A program made the translations under genes and the position numbers. From assembly GCA_946413525.1 (NCBI GenBank), contig CAMKKZ010000008.1:1-64000 (forward strand): DNA of 64,000 nucleotides, in the 5' to 3' direction. The notes under the pieces were generated by a model that saw only the letters and a list, made by a program, of their open reading frames with translations, was not told the DNA's origin and did no database searches. Of this stretch, positions 53,925-63,869 are shown piece after piece (position 1 is the first letter of the stretch; each line of letters begins with the position of its first letter). This DNA is from an uncultured Oribacterium sp. (lineage in GTDB: Bacteria > Bacillota > Clostridia > Lachnospirales > Lachnospiraceae).

Positions 53925-53969
53925 TCCTTGTCTCCTTCCTGACCTCGGTATTTGAGCGCTGCGGACTGT

Positions 53970-54563
53970 TTATTTCGAATACAACTCGACGATCAGCATC
54001 TCATTGACTGGGACATCAATCTCATCTCTGTGAGGGAGCTGCTTGACTGTGGCCTTCATATTTTCATGATCCACATCAAGCCAGGCGGGAAACAGCCTGC
54101 CTCCGGTCGCTTCCTGAATATCTTTATACCTCTGAGCAGTCTTCATGGATTCCTTGATGGCAATCTCATCGCCTGCGGATACCAGATAAGACGGTATATT
54201 CACAACCTTGCCATTGACGGTCACATGCCTGTGACCGACCACCTGCCTGGCCTCTCTCCTGGTCCTGGCGAGACCCATCCGGAAAATCACATTGTCCAGC
54301 CTGGATTCCAGCAAAATCATCAGGTTCTCACCGGCCTGGCCGCTCATGCGCTCCGCCTTTGCATAGTAATTACGGAAAGGCTTTTCCAGGACTCCGTAGA
54401 TGAATTTCGCCTTCTGTTTCTCGCGAAGCTGGAGAGCATACTCGCTCATCTTCCTCCTTGGATTCCGGAGCTGCCTGATTGACTTCTTTTCAACCCCAAG
54501 GAAATGGGGCTCAAGGCCTAGGGCCCTGCATCTTTTAAGTACAGGAACTTTATCTACTGCCAT
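53970..54563 (-). CDS. rpsD: 30S ribosomal protein S4
   Basis: The 197-aa primary-binding S4 has RNPRRKMSEYALQLREKQKA and the S4 RNA-binding domain (LESRLDNVIFRMGLARTRRE, VGHRHVTVNGKVVNIPSY). It lacks the N-terminal zinc Cys cluster, so it is a Cys-free form. It is preceded by a 217-bp leader with inverted repeats, larger than any other gap in this operon. Confidence 0.96.
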   Translation of the reverse strand: MAVDKVPVLKRCRALGLEPHFLGVEKKSIRQLRNPRRKMSEYALQLREKQKAKFIYGVLEKPFRNYYAKAERMSGQAGENLMILLESRLDNVIFRMGLARTRREARQVVGHRHVTVNGKVVNIPSYLVSAGDEIAIKESMKTAQRYKDIQEATGGRLFPAWLDVDHENMKATVKQLPHRDEIDVPVNEMLIVELYSK

Positions 54564-54780
54564 TCTTCCTCCTATTTGTTTGTATATATCTCCCCTGTCA
54601 GAGTGGATTTCGTGCAGGCAATGCTTTTATCAGAATTGTTTTTGCCACTCTGATTCGTTGACAAACCGATACGGTATTATGTCAACCAGGTTTCAATGCT
54701 GCAATCTTTGCAGCGACATACGCCCTTTACACTGATTCAGCTTCTTCGGGCCGGAAAGCCGCCGAAGCGGCAAGCCTACA
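54564..54780 (-). promoter_or_regulatory. Candidate rpsD leader / internal regulatory region
   Basis: In the 217-bp gap between rpsK and rpsD, CAGAGTGG pairs with CCACTCTG across about 40 nt ahead of the ribosome site. Further up, GTTGACA pairs with TGTCAAC. S4 is a known autoregulator of its operon, so a binding structure is plausible; TTGACA could also be an internal -35 element. I cannot decide between these. Confidence 0.35.
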
Positions 54781-55176
54781 TTAAACTCTTCTGCGCTTTG
54801 GCGGACGGCATCCGTTGTGCGGGACAGGAGTCACGTCCTTGATGGAGGTGACCACCAGGCCATTAGCCTGCAATGCCCGGATAGCGGCTTCCCTTCCAGA
54901 TCCCGGCCCTTTCACCATAACGTCCACAGTCTTGAGACCATGCACCAAAGCTGCCTTCACGGCAGTTTCCGCAGCCATCTGGGCTGCATACGGGGTAGAT
55001 TTCCTTGAACCTCTGAATCCAAGACCACCAGCACTCGCCCATGAAAGGGCGTTCCCCTGGGCATCCGTCAATGTCACAATCGTGTTATTGAAGGATGACT
55101 GGATATGTGCCTGTCCGCGTTCAACGTTTTTCTTTACGCGCTTTTTTGTCACTCTTTTGCCAGTTGACTTTGCCAT
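54781..55176 (-). CDS. rpsK: 30S ribosomal protein S11
   Basis: The 131-aa platform protein has [50 protein letters not shown] and the end [16 protein letters not shown]. Length and ends are normal for the family. It follows rpsM in the alpha-operon order. Confidence 0.97.
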   Translation of the reverse strand: MAKSTGKRVTKKRVKKNVERGQAHIQSSFNNTIVTLTDAQGNALSWASAGGLGFRGSRKSTPYAAQMAAETAVKAALVHGLKTVDVMVKGPGSGREAAIRALQANGLVVTSIKDVTPVPHNGCRPPKRRRV

Positions 55177-55260
55177 AATTAAACTAACCTACTTTCCCTT
55201 TTTGTTTCATCTTCCTGTATTTAAAACATGAAGATCCGCTGCCTAAAATAAAGCTAAGTA

Positions 55261-55629
55261 TTATTTCTTCTTGTTTGCTACCGTCTTCCTGGGTCCCTTC
55301 CTGGTCCTGGCGTTGGTTTTTGTTTTCTGCCCTCTGACCGGAAGCCCCTTCCTGTGACGGATGCCCCTGTAGCAGCCAATTTCCTGTAGCCGCTTGATAT
55401 CCAGTGCCACGTCCCTGCGGAGATCGCCTTCCACGGTCTGATGCTCCGCAATGTAGTTGGCAAGGCTGCGGACTTCATCATCCGTCAGATCCTTCACCCG
55501 AGTATCAGGATTTACATTGGTTGCCGCAAGAATCTTGTTCGAGGACGACCTGCCGATGCCAAAGATATACGTCAATCCGATTTCAATCCTCTTCTCTCTC
55601 GGCAAATCCACACCCGCGATACGAGCCAT
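55261..55629 (-). CDS. rpsM: 30S ribosomal protein S13
   Basis: The 122-aa head protein contacts tRNA and forms bridge B1. Landmarks are [33 protein letters not shown] and the basic tail [26 protein letters not shown] precedes the ATG. Confidence 0.97.
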   Translation of the reverse strand: MARIAGVDLPREKRIEIGLTYIFGIGRSSSNKILAATNVNPDTRVKDLTDDEVRSLANYIAEHQTVEGDLRRDVALDIKRLQEIGCYRGIRHRKGLPVRGQKTKTNARTRKGPRKTVANKKK

Positions 55630-55667
55630 TTTGCACTCTCCTTCCTGAAAATTCAGTTACGCAATAA

Positions 55668-55781
55668 TTATCCCTGTCTCTGCTTATGCTTAGGATTTTC
55701 GCAGATTATTCTTATAGAACCTTTCCGCTTAATCACCTTGCATTTCTCGCAGATTGGCTTTACAGATGACCTGACTTTCAT
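55668..55781 (-). CDS. rpmJ: 50S ribosomal protein L36
   Basis: The 37-aa protein [20 protein letters not shown]... has the zinc ligands CEKC, C and H of the Zn-binding form. The ATG at 55781 follows AAAGGGG. The frame remains open upstream to 55913, but that extension is not part of L36. Confidence 0.96.
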   Translation of the reverse strand: MKVRSSVKPICEKCKVIKRKGSIRIICENPKHKQRQG

Positions 55782-55916
55782 CACAATCCCCTTTCCGTAA
55801 ATAAATCTGAACAGAGTATCTATACGATTATAACAAACATAGCAGTGATTGTAAAGCAAAATTTTATTTTTTAAGTATTTAGCACTTATCTTATCTTCGT
55901 ATTTATCCTGCAATCC

Positions 55917-56135
55917 CTACTTATCCCTCCAGATGATCCTGCCCTTTGACAGATCATAGGGGGAAAGCTCAATCGTCACCTTGTCCCCAGGCAGGATTCG
56001 GATATAATTCATTCTCAGCTTTCCCGAAATATGTGCCAGAACCTGGTGTCCGTTCTCCAGTTCGACCTGAAACATTGCATTTGGAAGTTTCTCAATTACC
56101 TTCCCGGTAATCTCAATAACATCTGCCTTCGACAT
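55917..56135 (-). CDS. infA: Translation initiation factor IF-1
   Basis: The 72-aa OB-fold protein has [40 protein letters not shown] and [20 protein letters not shown]. Length is exactly standard. GGGAGGAG precedes the ATG. No KOW-domain gene stands between it and map, unlike in several relatives. Confidence 0.97.
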   Translation of the reverse strand: MSKADVIEITGKVIEKLPNAMFQVELENGHQVLAHISGKLRMNYIRILPGDKVTIELSPYDLSKGRIIWRDK

Positions 56136-56225
56136 TCCATTCTCCTCCCGCTTATGGATTCTTCGCTAAAAAATACAGGCTTACGTGTGTACAGAACGTT
56201 TCTCTTCCCGCTTATAAAAACGCCC

Positions 56226-56978
56226 TCACTCAATGATGCTTAGTATTTCCGGGCCATTATCCGTAAGCAGGATCGTATTTTCATAATGGCAGGACAGCTT
56301 CCCGTCCTCTGTCACCACGGTCCATTCATTATCCAGCACCCGTACTGAATTTTTGCCTTCCGTTATCATAGGCTCCACGGCAAGCGTCATTCCGGCCTGA
56401 AGCTTCGGCCCACGCCTCTTCATCCGGAAATTCGGCACCTCCGGATCCATATGCACCTCCCGCCCGATACCGTGGCCGACATAATCCCGAACAACGCCGA
56501 AGCCCTCTCCTTCTACATAATCCCCGATCGTCCCACAGATGTCATTCAGATGATTTCCCGGAACAGCCATAGATATGCCCTTCCAAAAGCTTTCCCTGCA
56601 GACATCCATAAGCCTTTTCGCCTCCGGGGAGCATTCGCCGACCGGCCACGTCCTTGTAGCATCGGAATGATAACCCTTGTAGCAGGTGCCTATGTCAAAA
56701 GATACAATGTCCCCTTCCTTCAACAGGCGGTGTTTGTTTGGAATGCCATGGATAAGTTCATCATTGATGGAAATGCAGCAGGCGGCTGGAAAATCATAAA
56801 GATGCAGGAAACTGGGCGTGCATCCATTCTTCCGTATGAAGCCCTCGGCAAAAGAGTTAAGCTCCTGCGTGCTGACACCGGGCTTCACCATTTCGCCAAG
56901 GCGCTCATGCACCTCGGCCAGCACCTTGCCTGCCGCCTTCATCAGTTCAATTTCACGTTTCGATTTAATCTCTATCAT
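56226..56978 (-). CDS. map: Methionine aminopeptidase type I
   Basis: It removes the initiator Met. The 250-aa product has the metal ligands in DIGTCYKGYHSDATRT (two Asp), YVGHGIGREVHMDPEVPN (His), LAVEPMITEG (Glu) and the final Glu in CHYENTILLTDNG. It begins 15 bp after adk ends. Confidence 0.96.
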   Translation of the reverse strand: MIEIKSKREIELMKAAGKVLAEVHERLGEMVKPGVSTQELNSFAEGFIRKNGCTPSFLHLYDFPAACCISINDELIHGIPNKHRLLKEGDIVSFDIGTCYKGYHSDATRTWPVGECSPEAKRLMDVCRESFWKGISMAVPGNHLNDICGTIGDYVEGEGFGVVRDYVGHGIGREVHMDPEVPNFRMKRRGPKLQAGMTLAVEPMITEGKNSVRVLDNEWTVVTEDGKLSCHYENTILLTDNGPEILSIIE

Positions 56979-56993
56979 TTCCGAATTGCCGCC

Positions 56994-57638
56994 TTACGCT
57001 TCCAAAATGCTTACCAGATCCTGGAAGACACTTTCAAGCTCCTTCGTGCCATCCACTCCCCTGAGGACGCCCGCCCCCCGGTAATAACGAATAAGGGGCT
57101 CTGTCTGCTTGTGATAAACATCCAGCCTCTCTTTTACTGTTTCCGGCTTGTCATCGGAACGTATGATAAGCTCTGCCCCGCATTTGTCACAGATGCCTTC
57201 TTTGGCAGGGGGCGCAAACTCTATGTGATAAGTGGCGCCGCATTTTGGGCAGGCTCTCCGGCCGCCCATCCGTTTTACGATGGCTTCGTCCGGAACCTCG
57301 ATGTCCAACGCGAAATCAATCTTGTCCCCCATCTTTTCCAGAGCAGCGGTAAGGCTTTCGGCCTGAGGGATGGTTCTCGGAAAACCGTCCAAAACATAAC
57401 CATTCCCGCAGTCGGCCTCCTTGATCCGGTCAAGGAGCATGCCAATCGTCACCTCGTCCGGCACCAGCTCGCCCTTATCCATATAGGCCTTCGCCTTCAT
57501 ACCCAGTTCTGTTCCGCCCTTAATATTCGCGCGGAAGATATCGCCCGTAGAAATATGGGGGATTCCATATTTCTCGGCTATCTTGATGGCCTGCGTGCCC
57601 TTCCCCGCCCCGGGGGCTCCCAGCATGACAATCTTCAT
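56994..57638 (-). CDS. adk: Adenylate kinase (zinc-binding LID)
   Basis: The 214-aa product starts at ATG 57638 ([16 protein letters not shown]), behind AGGAGG. It has the P-loop, [11 protein letters not shown], and a long LID with a Cys4 zinc site ([12 protein letters not shown] and CDKCG). It balances adenine nucleotides. Its place after secY is conserved in Firmicutes. Confidence 0.97.
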   Translation of the reverse strand: MKIVMLGAPGAGKGTQAIKIAEKYGIPHISTGDIFRANIKGGTELGMKAKAYMDKGELVPDEVTIGMLLDRIKEADCGNGYVLDGFPRTIPQAESLTAALEKMGDKIDFALDIEVPDEAIVKRMGGRRACPKCGATYHIEFAPPAKEGICDKCGAELIIRSDDKPETVKERLDVYHKQTEPLIRYYRGAGVLRGVDGTKELESVFQDLVSILEA

Positions 57639-57716
57639 GTTTCTTCCTCCTGATAAACTTATGAACAACAGCCCCCTGCGTCATAAGACATAGGAGGCCG
57701 CTGAAAAATTAATTGA

Positions 57717-59057
57717 TTAATTATCCAGGAATCCCTTGTAATTTCTGACAACCAACTGTGAATCTATCGCCTTCAATGTCTCAAGGACGACGCCCACGAT
57801 AATGATGAGCGAGGTGCCGGAAAAAGAAATTCGGCTCACATTGAACACGCCAGATACAAAGATCGGCACGATGGCAACAATGCAGAGACCCGTAGCACCA
57901 ATGAAAATGATATACTTGAGAATCGATTCAAGATAATCACTTGTAGGTTTTCCCGGACGTATGCCCGGTATGAAGCCTCCCTGCTTCTTCATGTTGTTTG
58001 CAATCTCCAAAGGGTTGAAGGAAATCGAGGTATAAAAATACGCGAAGAAATACAAAAGCACGATGTATATAAGCAGTCCGATTGAATAAATCGGAGCATC
58101 AGGATTACACCAGCTACCAGAATTCAAGGTCATGATGATTCTCCCGGGAATTGAGCCGTAATCCACATTCAGAATCTGGCCAATGACCACAGGCATTGTC
58201 ATAAGGGAGGAAGCAAAAATCACGGGCATGACGCTGGCCGTATTCACCTTCAACGGAATCTGGGAAGACTGTCCGCCAACCATGCCGCGCCCCTGGATGC
58301 GCCTGCTGTACTGAACGGGAATCCTGCGCTCGGCATCCTGAAGAATTACGGTAAACACCACCATGGCCGTAATCGCGGCAACAATGATGATGACCGCTAC
58401 CACCATGGTAGCCACATTCCTGCCCTGTACGAAGCGCACAAAAAGCGTCATGAAATCCTGCGGGACGGAGGAAAGGATATTGAACAAAAGGACAAGGGAA
58501 ATGCCGTTCCCAATCCCCCTTTCCGTCATTTCCTCACCAATCCACATCAACAGCGCGGAACCGGTAGTCATCCCTATTACACAAATGACAACATCGGCAA
58601 ATTTCCGAAAAGCGCTTGCCGTGGCATAGCCGACAAGCAAGCCGCTTCCTCCAAAGCCTACAGCCATGGCAGTTGATTCGATCAATGCCAGGCCAATCGT
58701 CGCGAACCTGGTGTAATTCTGAATCTTCTTCCTGCCTTCCTCACCCTCCTTCTGCATCTCCTCGAGCGCCGGGATGGCTACCGTGAGAAGCTGCAGGATA
58801 ATGGATGAAGTAATGTAAGGCGTAATGGACAGAGCGAAAATAGAAAGCTGCTGGAACGATCCTCCGGTCATGGTATTAAACCAGCCGAAAGCGTCATTGT
58901 TAGCCATTTGGTCAAACAAATCGCGGAAATAGCCGGCATTCACGCCCGGTATGGGAAGGTTTGAACCAAATCGGATAACTACTAGCATCAGTAAAACGAA
59001 AAGGATCCTGTCCCTTAAATCTTTTACCTTAAATGCATTCACTATCGTTTGAAACAT
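57717..59057 (-). CDS. secY: Protein translocase subunit SecY
   Basis: The 446-aa membrane channel has ten helices, the plug-region GGSFQQLSIFALSITPYITS and EEMQKEGEEGRKKIQNYTR. The cytoplasmic loop GRGMVGGQSSQIPLKVNTA and the end QGGFIPGIRPGKPTSDYL are typical. Its start overlaps the rplO stop (TGATG). Confidence 0.97.
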   Translation of the reverse strand: MFQTIVNAFKVKDLRDRILFVLLMLVVIRFGSNLPIPGVNAGYFRDLFDQMANNDAFGWFNTMTGGSFQQLSIFALSITPYITSSIILQLLTVAIPALEEMQKEGEEGRKKIQNYTRFATIGLALIESTAMAVGFGGSGLLVGYATASAFRKFADVVICVIGMTTGSALLMWIGEEMTERGIGNGISLVLLFNILSSVPQDFMTLFVRFVQGRNVATMVVAVIIIVAAITAMVVFTVILQDAERRIPVQYSRRIQGRGMVGGQSSQIPLKVNTASVMPVIFASSLMTMPVVIGQILNVDYGSIPGRIIMTLNSGSWCNPDAPIYSIGLLIYIVLLYFFAYFYTSISFNPLEIANNMKKQGGFIPGIRPGKPTSDYLESILKYIIFIGATGLCIVAIVPIFVSGVFNVSRISFSGTSLIIIVGVVLETLKAIDSQLVVRNYKGFLDN

Positions 59058-59500
59058 CAGACCACCTCGCAGCTTCCTCCGGCGGCTTCAACCTTCTCTT
59101 TGGCCCCGGCAGAAAAACCGCTCACCTTGATATTGAATTTCTTTGTCAGCTCCCCATTCCCAAGGATTTTGACGCCGTCATTCAGCTTCTTGACAATACC
59201 CTTCTCCATCAGGATCTGTTCCGTAATCTCCGCCCCGTCCTCGAACTTTTTCTCCAGCATGGATAAGTTAATGCCAGTCATCACCTTCCTGTTCCGATTG
59301 GTGAATCCCCTCTTCGGAATGCGGCGGTAAAGGGGCATCTGGCCGCCCTCAAACCCAGCCCTCGGGGCGCCCGAACGCGCCTTCTGTCCCTTGTGGCCCT
59401 TGCCGGCAGTCTTGCCGTTTCCGGAGCCGTGCCCACGGCCGCGCCGGAAGTTATTGGAATGCTTTGCGCCTTCCGCAGGCCTCAAATTTGATAAGTCCAT
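59057..59500 (-). CDS. rplO: 50S ribosomal protein L15
   Basis: The 147-aa protein has [40 protein letters not shown] and [15 protein letters not shown]. Length and ends are standard. AAGGAGG precedes the ATG. Confidence 0.97.
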   Translation of the reverse strand: MDLSNLRPAEGAKHSNNFRRGRGHGSGNGKTAGKGHKGQKARSGAPRAGFEGGQMPLYRRIPKRGFTNRNRKVMTGINLSMLEKKFEDGAEITEQILMEKGIVKKLNDGVKILGNGELTKKFNIKVSGFSAGAKEKVEAAGGSCEVV

Positions 59501-59511
59501 TCTATGCCTCC

Positions 59512-59694
59512 TTAGATCTCTGTAACTTCCACCAGATGGTTAACCCTCTGGATCATGCCCCTTGTAGCACCGTTATCCGGAAGCTCTACCGACTGGCGTA
59601 TTTTCCGAAGGCCCAGGGCCTTGACCGTAGCCCTCTGCTTCGGAATCGCGCCGATTGGTGATTTAACCAGCGTGATTTTCAGTTTCTCGGCCAT
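59512..59694 (-). CDS. rpmD: 50S ribosomal protein L30
   Basis: The 60-aa short bacterial L30 runs [34 protein letters not shown] and [17 protein letters not shown] precedes the ATG. A 156-bp gap separates it from rpsE, with a repeated ATGTGATATCGC that I cannot explain. Confidence 0.96.
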   Translation of the reverse strand: MAEKLKITLVKSPIGAIPKQRATVKALGLRKIRQSVELPDNGATRGMIQRVNHLVEVTEI

Positions 59695-59850
59695 TTGAAT
59701 CCTCCTCTCCTGTATTTTGCAGTAGCTTTACAACCGTCCTAATTGCCGATGAACGGAAGCGATATCACATTTCACGTATCATTAACAGGCTGTACGCCGA
59801 TTTAATCTGTGGTGCGGAAACGCGATATCACATCATCACGGCCTTGTTCC

Positions 59851-60369
59851 TCAGTCCGTAATCTCGGCAACGCTCTTTCCCCTCAGGGCGGCGAACTGCT
59901 CAGGTGTCTTCATGGATGTCAATCCCTGAAGAGTAGCCAGCACCACATTGGTCTTGTTGTTGGATCCAAGGGACTTTGTACGGATGTTGCGGATTCCGGC
60001 AAGTTCAAGAACGGACCGGGCAGGGCCGCCGGCAATGATGCCGGTTCCTTCCGGTGCCTTCTTCAGAAGTACCGTGGAGGCTCCGAACTTTCCGATATAA
60101 TCATGCGGAATCGACCTTTCATCATTTACGGGAATAGTGACAATGTTTTTGAAAGCAGCTTCTTTGCCTTTGCGTATCGCCTCCGGCACCTCCAGGGCCT
60201 TGCCAAGGCCGCATCCGACATGGCCGTTCTTATCTCCCACCACTACGAGAGCAGAAAAGCGCATCGTACGTCCGCCCTTTACGGTTTTTGCAACACGCTT
60301 GATGGCGACGACGTTATCTCCCCAGTCGTCCTCTTTCACTTGGCTTATATCAAAGATTTCTCGCTTCAT
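59851..60369 (-). CDS. rpsE: 30S ribosomal protein S5
   Basis: The 172-aa protein has the S5 double-stranded-RNA-like domain ([37 protein letters not shown]) and the C-terminal [19 protein letters not shown]. Length is standard. Confidence 0.97.
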   Translation of the reverse strand: MKREIFDISQVKEDDWGDNVVAIKRVAKTVKGGRTMRFSALVVVGDKNGHVGCGLGKALEVPEAIRKGKEAAFKNIVTIPVNDERSIPHDYIGKFGASTVLLKKAPEGTGIIAGGPARSVLELAGIRNIRTKSLGSNNKTNVVLATLQGLTSMKTPEQFAALRGKSVAEITD

Positions 60370-60390
60370 CTTGCTGTTTTCTCCTCTCGA

Positions 60391-60753
60391 TCAGAATTTG
60401 AGGCCGGCTTCTCTTGCCGCTTCCGCAAGCGCCTTGACCTTTCCATGGTACAGGAATCCGCCACGGTCAAAGACAACCTCGGAAATTCCCTTTTCGATTG
60501 CCTTTGCGGCAATTGCTTTCCCAACATACGCGGCGGCAGCAATATTGTTTGTGATTTCCAGCCCTGCTCCCTTGTCCAGCGTAGAAGCGGCGCAAAGGGT
60601 ATGGCCTATGCTGTCATCAACAATCTGCGCATACATATGTTTATCTGATCTGAAGACGCAAAGACGGGGTCTCTCAGGAGTCCCGGAATAACGGTTTCTG
60701 AGTCTTTTGTGCTTTTTCTGACGTACCAAAGCCCTGTTTTTCTTACTGACCAT
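60391..60753 (-). CDS. rplR: 50S ribosomal protein L18
   Basis: The 120-aa 5S-rRNA-binding protein has [31 protein letters not shown]-like text ([12 protein letters not shown]) and the end [29 protein letters not shown] precedes the ATG. Confidence 0.97.
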   Translation of the reverse strand: MVSKKNRALVRQKKHKRLRNRYSGTPERPRLCVFRSDKHMYAQIVDDSIGHTLCAASTLDKGAGLEITNNIAAAAYVGKAIAAKAIEKGISEVVFDRGGFLYHGKVKALAEAAREAGLKF

Positions 60754-60770
60754 TCTGTTATCCCCCCTCC

Positions 60771-61313
60771 TTACTTCTTACCGGTCTTGCCGACCTTGCG
60801 CCGGATCGTCTCGGTGGAATACTTGATTCCCTTCCCCTTATAGGGCTCAGGCGGTCTTTTTTTGCGAATTTCGGCGGCATACTGACCCACCTTTTCCTTG
60901 TCAATTCCCCGGACAAAGACAACGTTCGTTCCTTCAACGGCTGTCTCAACCCCTTCAGGATCCTCCATCGGAACCGGATGACTGTATCCCAGTGTCAGGG
61001 TAAGTGTCTTGCCCTGCTTTGCCGCCCTGTATCCAACGCCATTGATCTCCAGCTTTTTCTCAAAACCCTTCGTGACGCCTTCCACCATGTTATGAATCAG
61101 CGCCCTGGTAAGTCCATGAAGGGACTTTTCTTTTTTGTTATCATTAGGCCTGCTAACCACGATATGGCCCGCATCTTCCTTGATCGTTATTTCCGGAGCA
61201 AAAGTTCTCGTAAGCGTTCCCTTTGGTCCTTTTACCGTCACCTGGTTGCCGTCACCGAATTGAACGGTAACACCAGCAGGAATCTCTACCGGTAATTTTC
61301 CAATACGTGACAT
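60771..61313 (-). CDS. rplF: 50S ribosomal protein L6
   Basis: The 180-aa protein begins [18 protein letters not shown] and carries the two L6 domains, [19 protein letters not shown] and [19 protein letters not shown]. Length is standard. A 110-bp gap with no visible terminator separates it from rpsH. Confidence 0.97.
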   Translation of the reverse strand: MSRIGKLPVEIPAGVTVQFGDGNQVTVKGPKGTLTRTFAPEITIKEDAGHIVVSRPNDNKKEKSLHGLTRALIHNMVEGVTKGFEKKLEINGVGYRAAKQGKTLTLTLGYSHPVPMEDPEGVETAVEGTNVVFVRGIDKEKVGQYAAEIRKKRPPEPYKGKGIKYSTETIRRKVGKTGKK

Positions 61314-61423
61314 ATATTGTCTCCTCTCTTACATTCTCAGCTCTTCTTAACGGAGCTGTTTTCAGATTCATGTCTTATGCAGCAGTTCAGATTGGAAAAA
61401 GTATCTGACAACTGCCCTATCAC

Positions 61424-61825
61424 TCACCAAACGAACGCGAGGACTTCCCCTCCGACATTTTTTGCCCTGGCTTCCTTATCCGTCATGACACCAAGGTTTG
61501 TGGAGACAATGGCAATTCCCAGACCGCCCAGAACCTTCGGCATATCTTCCTTGCCGGCATAAACACGTAAACCCGGCTTTGAAATACGCTTAATGCCGCT
61601 GATGATGCGCTCATTTTTCGACGCGCCATATTTCAGCGTTATCTTGATGTCCTGAAATTTGCCATTCTCAACCATCTCGCATTTCCTGATATAGCCTTCC
61701 TTCGCCAGGATTTCGGCAATCGCCTTCTTCATCTTGGAGGAAGGAATGTTCACGGTGTCATGCTTTGCAGTATTCGCGTTACGAATTCTCGTAAGCATAT
61801 CTGCGATCGGATCACTCATACTCAT
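61424..61825 (-). CDS. rpsH: 30S ribosomal protein S8
   Basis: The 133-aa protein has [40 protein letters not shown] and the C-terminal [20 protein letters not shown] with a normal end. S8 also represses its own operon in known bacteria. Confidence 0.97.
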   Translation of the reverse strand: MSMSDPIADMLTRIRNANTAKHDTVNIPSSKMKKAIAEILAKEGYIRKCEMVENGKFQDIKITLKYGASKNERIISGIKRISKPGLRVYAGKEDMPKVLGGLGIAIVSTNLGVMTDKEARAKNVGGEVLAFVW

Positions 61826-61901
61826 AATTACGGATATCCTTTCTTATTTTAAAGCTGCCGGAAGACATTGTTGGGCTGCCCCCGGCATTTACGGATTTCA
61901 A

Positions 61902-62087
61902 TTACCAGGAAGCCTTCCTGACGCCGGGAATCTGCCCCTTGTACGCAAGCTCGCGGAAGCATACACGGCAAATGCCATATTTCTTCAATACGCTATGGGG
62001 CCTTCCGCAGATCTTGCATCTGGTATATGCCCTCGTTGAGAATTTGGCCGGCCGCTGCTGCTTCAACTTCTTTGATAACTTTGCCAT
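61902..62087 (-). CDS. rpsZ: 30S ribosomal protein S14 type Z
   Basis: The 61-aa zinc-binding short form has [20 protein letters not shown] with both CxxC pairs and the end [19 protein letters not shown] precedes the ATG. Confidence 0.97.
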   Translation of the reverse strand: MAKLSKKLKQQRPAKFSTRAYTRCKICGRPHSVLKKYGICRVCFRELAYKGQIPGVRKASW

Positions 62088-62102
62088 ATATCCTCCTAAG
62101 CC

Positions 62103-62642
62103 TTACTTTGCAAAAGGCATGTTGAAAAGGGTGAGAAGCTCCCTGGCTTCCTCGTCCGTCTTTGCCGTGGTCACAAAAATAACATCCATGCCCCTGACCT
62201 TGTCAACCTTGTCGAACTCAATCTCAGGAAAAATGATCTGTTCCCTGATGCCAAGGGCGTAATTTCCCCTGCCGTCAAAGGCATTTGGATTGACGCCGCG
62301 GAAGTCGCGGACACGGGGAAGCGCAAGGTTTATCAGACGGTCGGCAAACTCATACATGCGTTCGCCCCGAAGAGTCACCTTGCATCCAATGGACTGACCC
62401 TCCCTTAATTTGAAGTTCGCGACGGACTTTTTGGCCTTGGTGATAATGGCATGCTGCCCTGTAATAACTTCCAGGTCACGAACGGCACTGTCAAGTATCT
62501 TTGAATTTTCCTTCGCCTCGCCGACGCCCATATTGATCACGATTTTCTCGAGCCTGGGGATTTCATTCACATTCTTGTATCCGAACTTTTTCTTCATAGC
62601 TTCTTTAATATCGCTATTGTAAAGTTCCTTAAGCCTGGCCAT
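62103..62642 (-). CDS. rplE: 50S ribosomal protein L5
   Basis: The 179-aa protein has [40 protein letters not shown] and [16 protein letters not shown]-like text at the end ([17 protein letters not shown]). It binds 5S rRNA. AAGGAGGAAG precedes the ATG. Confidence 0.97.
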   Translation of the reverse strand: MARLKELYNSDIKEAMKKKFGYKNVNEIPRLEKIVINMGVGEAKENSKILDSAVRDLEVITGQHAIITKAKKSVANFKLREGQSIGCKVTLRGERMYEFADRLINLALPRVRDFRGVNPNAFDGRGNYALGIREQIIFPEIEFDKVDKVRGMDVIFVTTAKTDEEARELLTLFNMPFAK

Positions 62643-62661
62643 TTCCTCTTCCTCCTTCCGC

Positions 62662-62967
62662 TCAATCGATCACCTTGCCGGTCTTCTTGGCATACCTGAC
62701 CTTCTTGCCGTTCTCCACGCGGAACCCGATCCTCGTGGCCTTCCCGTCCACCAGGATCATCACGTTGGACGCGTCCAATGCCGCCTCCTTCTTGATAATG
62801 CCACCCTGGGGATTAGCCTGGTTCGGCTTCTGGTGCTTGGTGACCATATTGCAGCCCTCTACCACGACCCTGTTCTTCTCAGGGTCAAAAGCCAGGACCT
62901 TGCCCTGCTCACCCTTGCTTTTCCCGGCAATGACCTTGACCATGTCGCCTTTCTTAATTCTATGCAT
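62662..62967 (-). CDS. rplX: 50S ribosomal protein L24
   Basis: The 101-aa assembly-initiator protein starts at ATG 62967 ([19 protein letters not shown]) behind GGGAGG. It has the KOW motif and [17 protein letters not shown]. The upstream in-frame codons to 63000 overlap rplN and are not used. Confidence 0.96.
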   Translation of the reverse strand: MHRIKKGDMVKVIAGKSKGEQGKVLAFDPEKNRVVVEGCNMVTKHQKPNQANPQGGIIKKEAALDASNVMILVDGKATRIGFRVENGKKVRYAKKTGKVID

Positions 62968-62980
62968 CTCCGTACCTCCC

Positions 62981-63349
62981 TTATAATACTTCCGGCGCAA
63001 GGGATACGATCTTCATATAGCCATGATCGCGAAGCTCTCTGGCGACCGGTCCAAAGATACGAGTGCCCCTCGGAGTATTATCGTCCTTCAATATCACAGC
63101 CGCGTTTTCATCGAAGCGGATATAGCTGCCATCCTTCCTGCGGGCCTTGTCCACGGTGCGGACGATAACGGCCTTCACCACATCGCCCCTCTTCACCTGG
63201 CCGCCCGGAACGGCATCCTTGACAGATGCAACAATGATGTCGCCTATCGCGGCATACCTCCTTGTAGAGCCGCCCATAACACGGATGCAGAGCAGTTCTC
63301 TCGCGCCTGTGTTATCAGCAACCCTCAATCTCGTTTCCTGCTGAATCAT
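62981..63349 (-). CDS. rplN: 50S ribosomal protein L14
   Basis: The 122-aa protein begins [20 protein letters not shown] and ends [12 protein letters not shown]-like ([12 protein letters not shown]). Length is standard. GAAGGAG precedes the ATG. Confidence 0.97.
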   Translation of the reverse strand: MIQQETRLRVADNTGARELLCIRVMGGSTRRYAAIGDIIVASVKDAVPGGQVKRGDVVKAVIVRTVDKARRKDGSYIRFDENAAVILKDDNTPRGTRIFGPVARELRDHGYMKIVSLAPEVL

Positions 63350-63373
63350 TTCATGCTCCTTCCCTGCATCAGT

Positions 63374-63652
63374 TTATTTGGCTTTTTCAAGAATTTGCAC
63401 CAGCCTCCAGCGCTTTGTTTTGGACAAGGGCCTTGTGGCCATCACCTTCACTACATCTCCCTCACCGGCTTCATTATTTTCATCATGCGCATATATCTTG
63501 ACGGTACGTTTTACGATTTTTCCAATTACGGGGTGCTTGACGTGATCTTCGATTGCAATAACGATGGTCTTGTCCATCTTCGCACTTACGACCCTGCCGG
63601 TACGTGTCTTTCTAAGATTTCTCTCTTTTGCGATTTGTGCCATTTCTGCCAT
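63374..63652 (-). CDS. rpsQ: 30S ribosomal protein S17
   Basis: The 92-aa protein starts at ATG 63652 ([20 protein letters not shown]) behind GGGGAG; a start three codons later is possible. It has [20 protein letters not shown] and the end [14 protein letters not shown]. The in-frame extension to 63763 overlaps rpmC and is not used. Confidence 0.96.
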   Translation of the reverse strand: MAEMAQIAKERNLRKTRTGRVVSAKMDKTIVIAIEDHVKHPVIGKIVKRTVKIYAHDENNEAGEGDVVKVMATRPLSKTKRWRLVQILEKAK

Positions 63653-63665
63653 TTGCTCCCCTTTC

Positions 63666-63869
63666 TCACGCCTTCGCCTTAATTGTGATAACGGTCTGAA
63701 TACGGGCGATGTTCTTACGGACCTCATGGATCCTGGCGGTATTATCAAGCTGATTCGTCGCATTCTGGAATCGCAGGTTAAAGAGCTCCTTCTTCGCGGT
63801 AACCAAATCCGCCCGGAGCTGCTCCACGCTCTTCGCAGTCAATTCTTCTACATATGCTCTTTTCTTCAT
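63666..63869 (-). CDS. rpmC: 50S ribosomal protein L29
   Basis: The 67-aa protein has the L29 signature [20 protein letters not shown] and [17 protein letters not shown]. Its ATG overlaps the rplP stop (ATGA). Confidence 0.97.
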   Translation of the reverse strand: MKKRAYVEELTAKSVEQLRADLVTAKKELFNLRFQNATNQLDNTARIHEVRKNIARIQTVITIKAKA

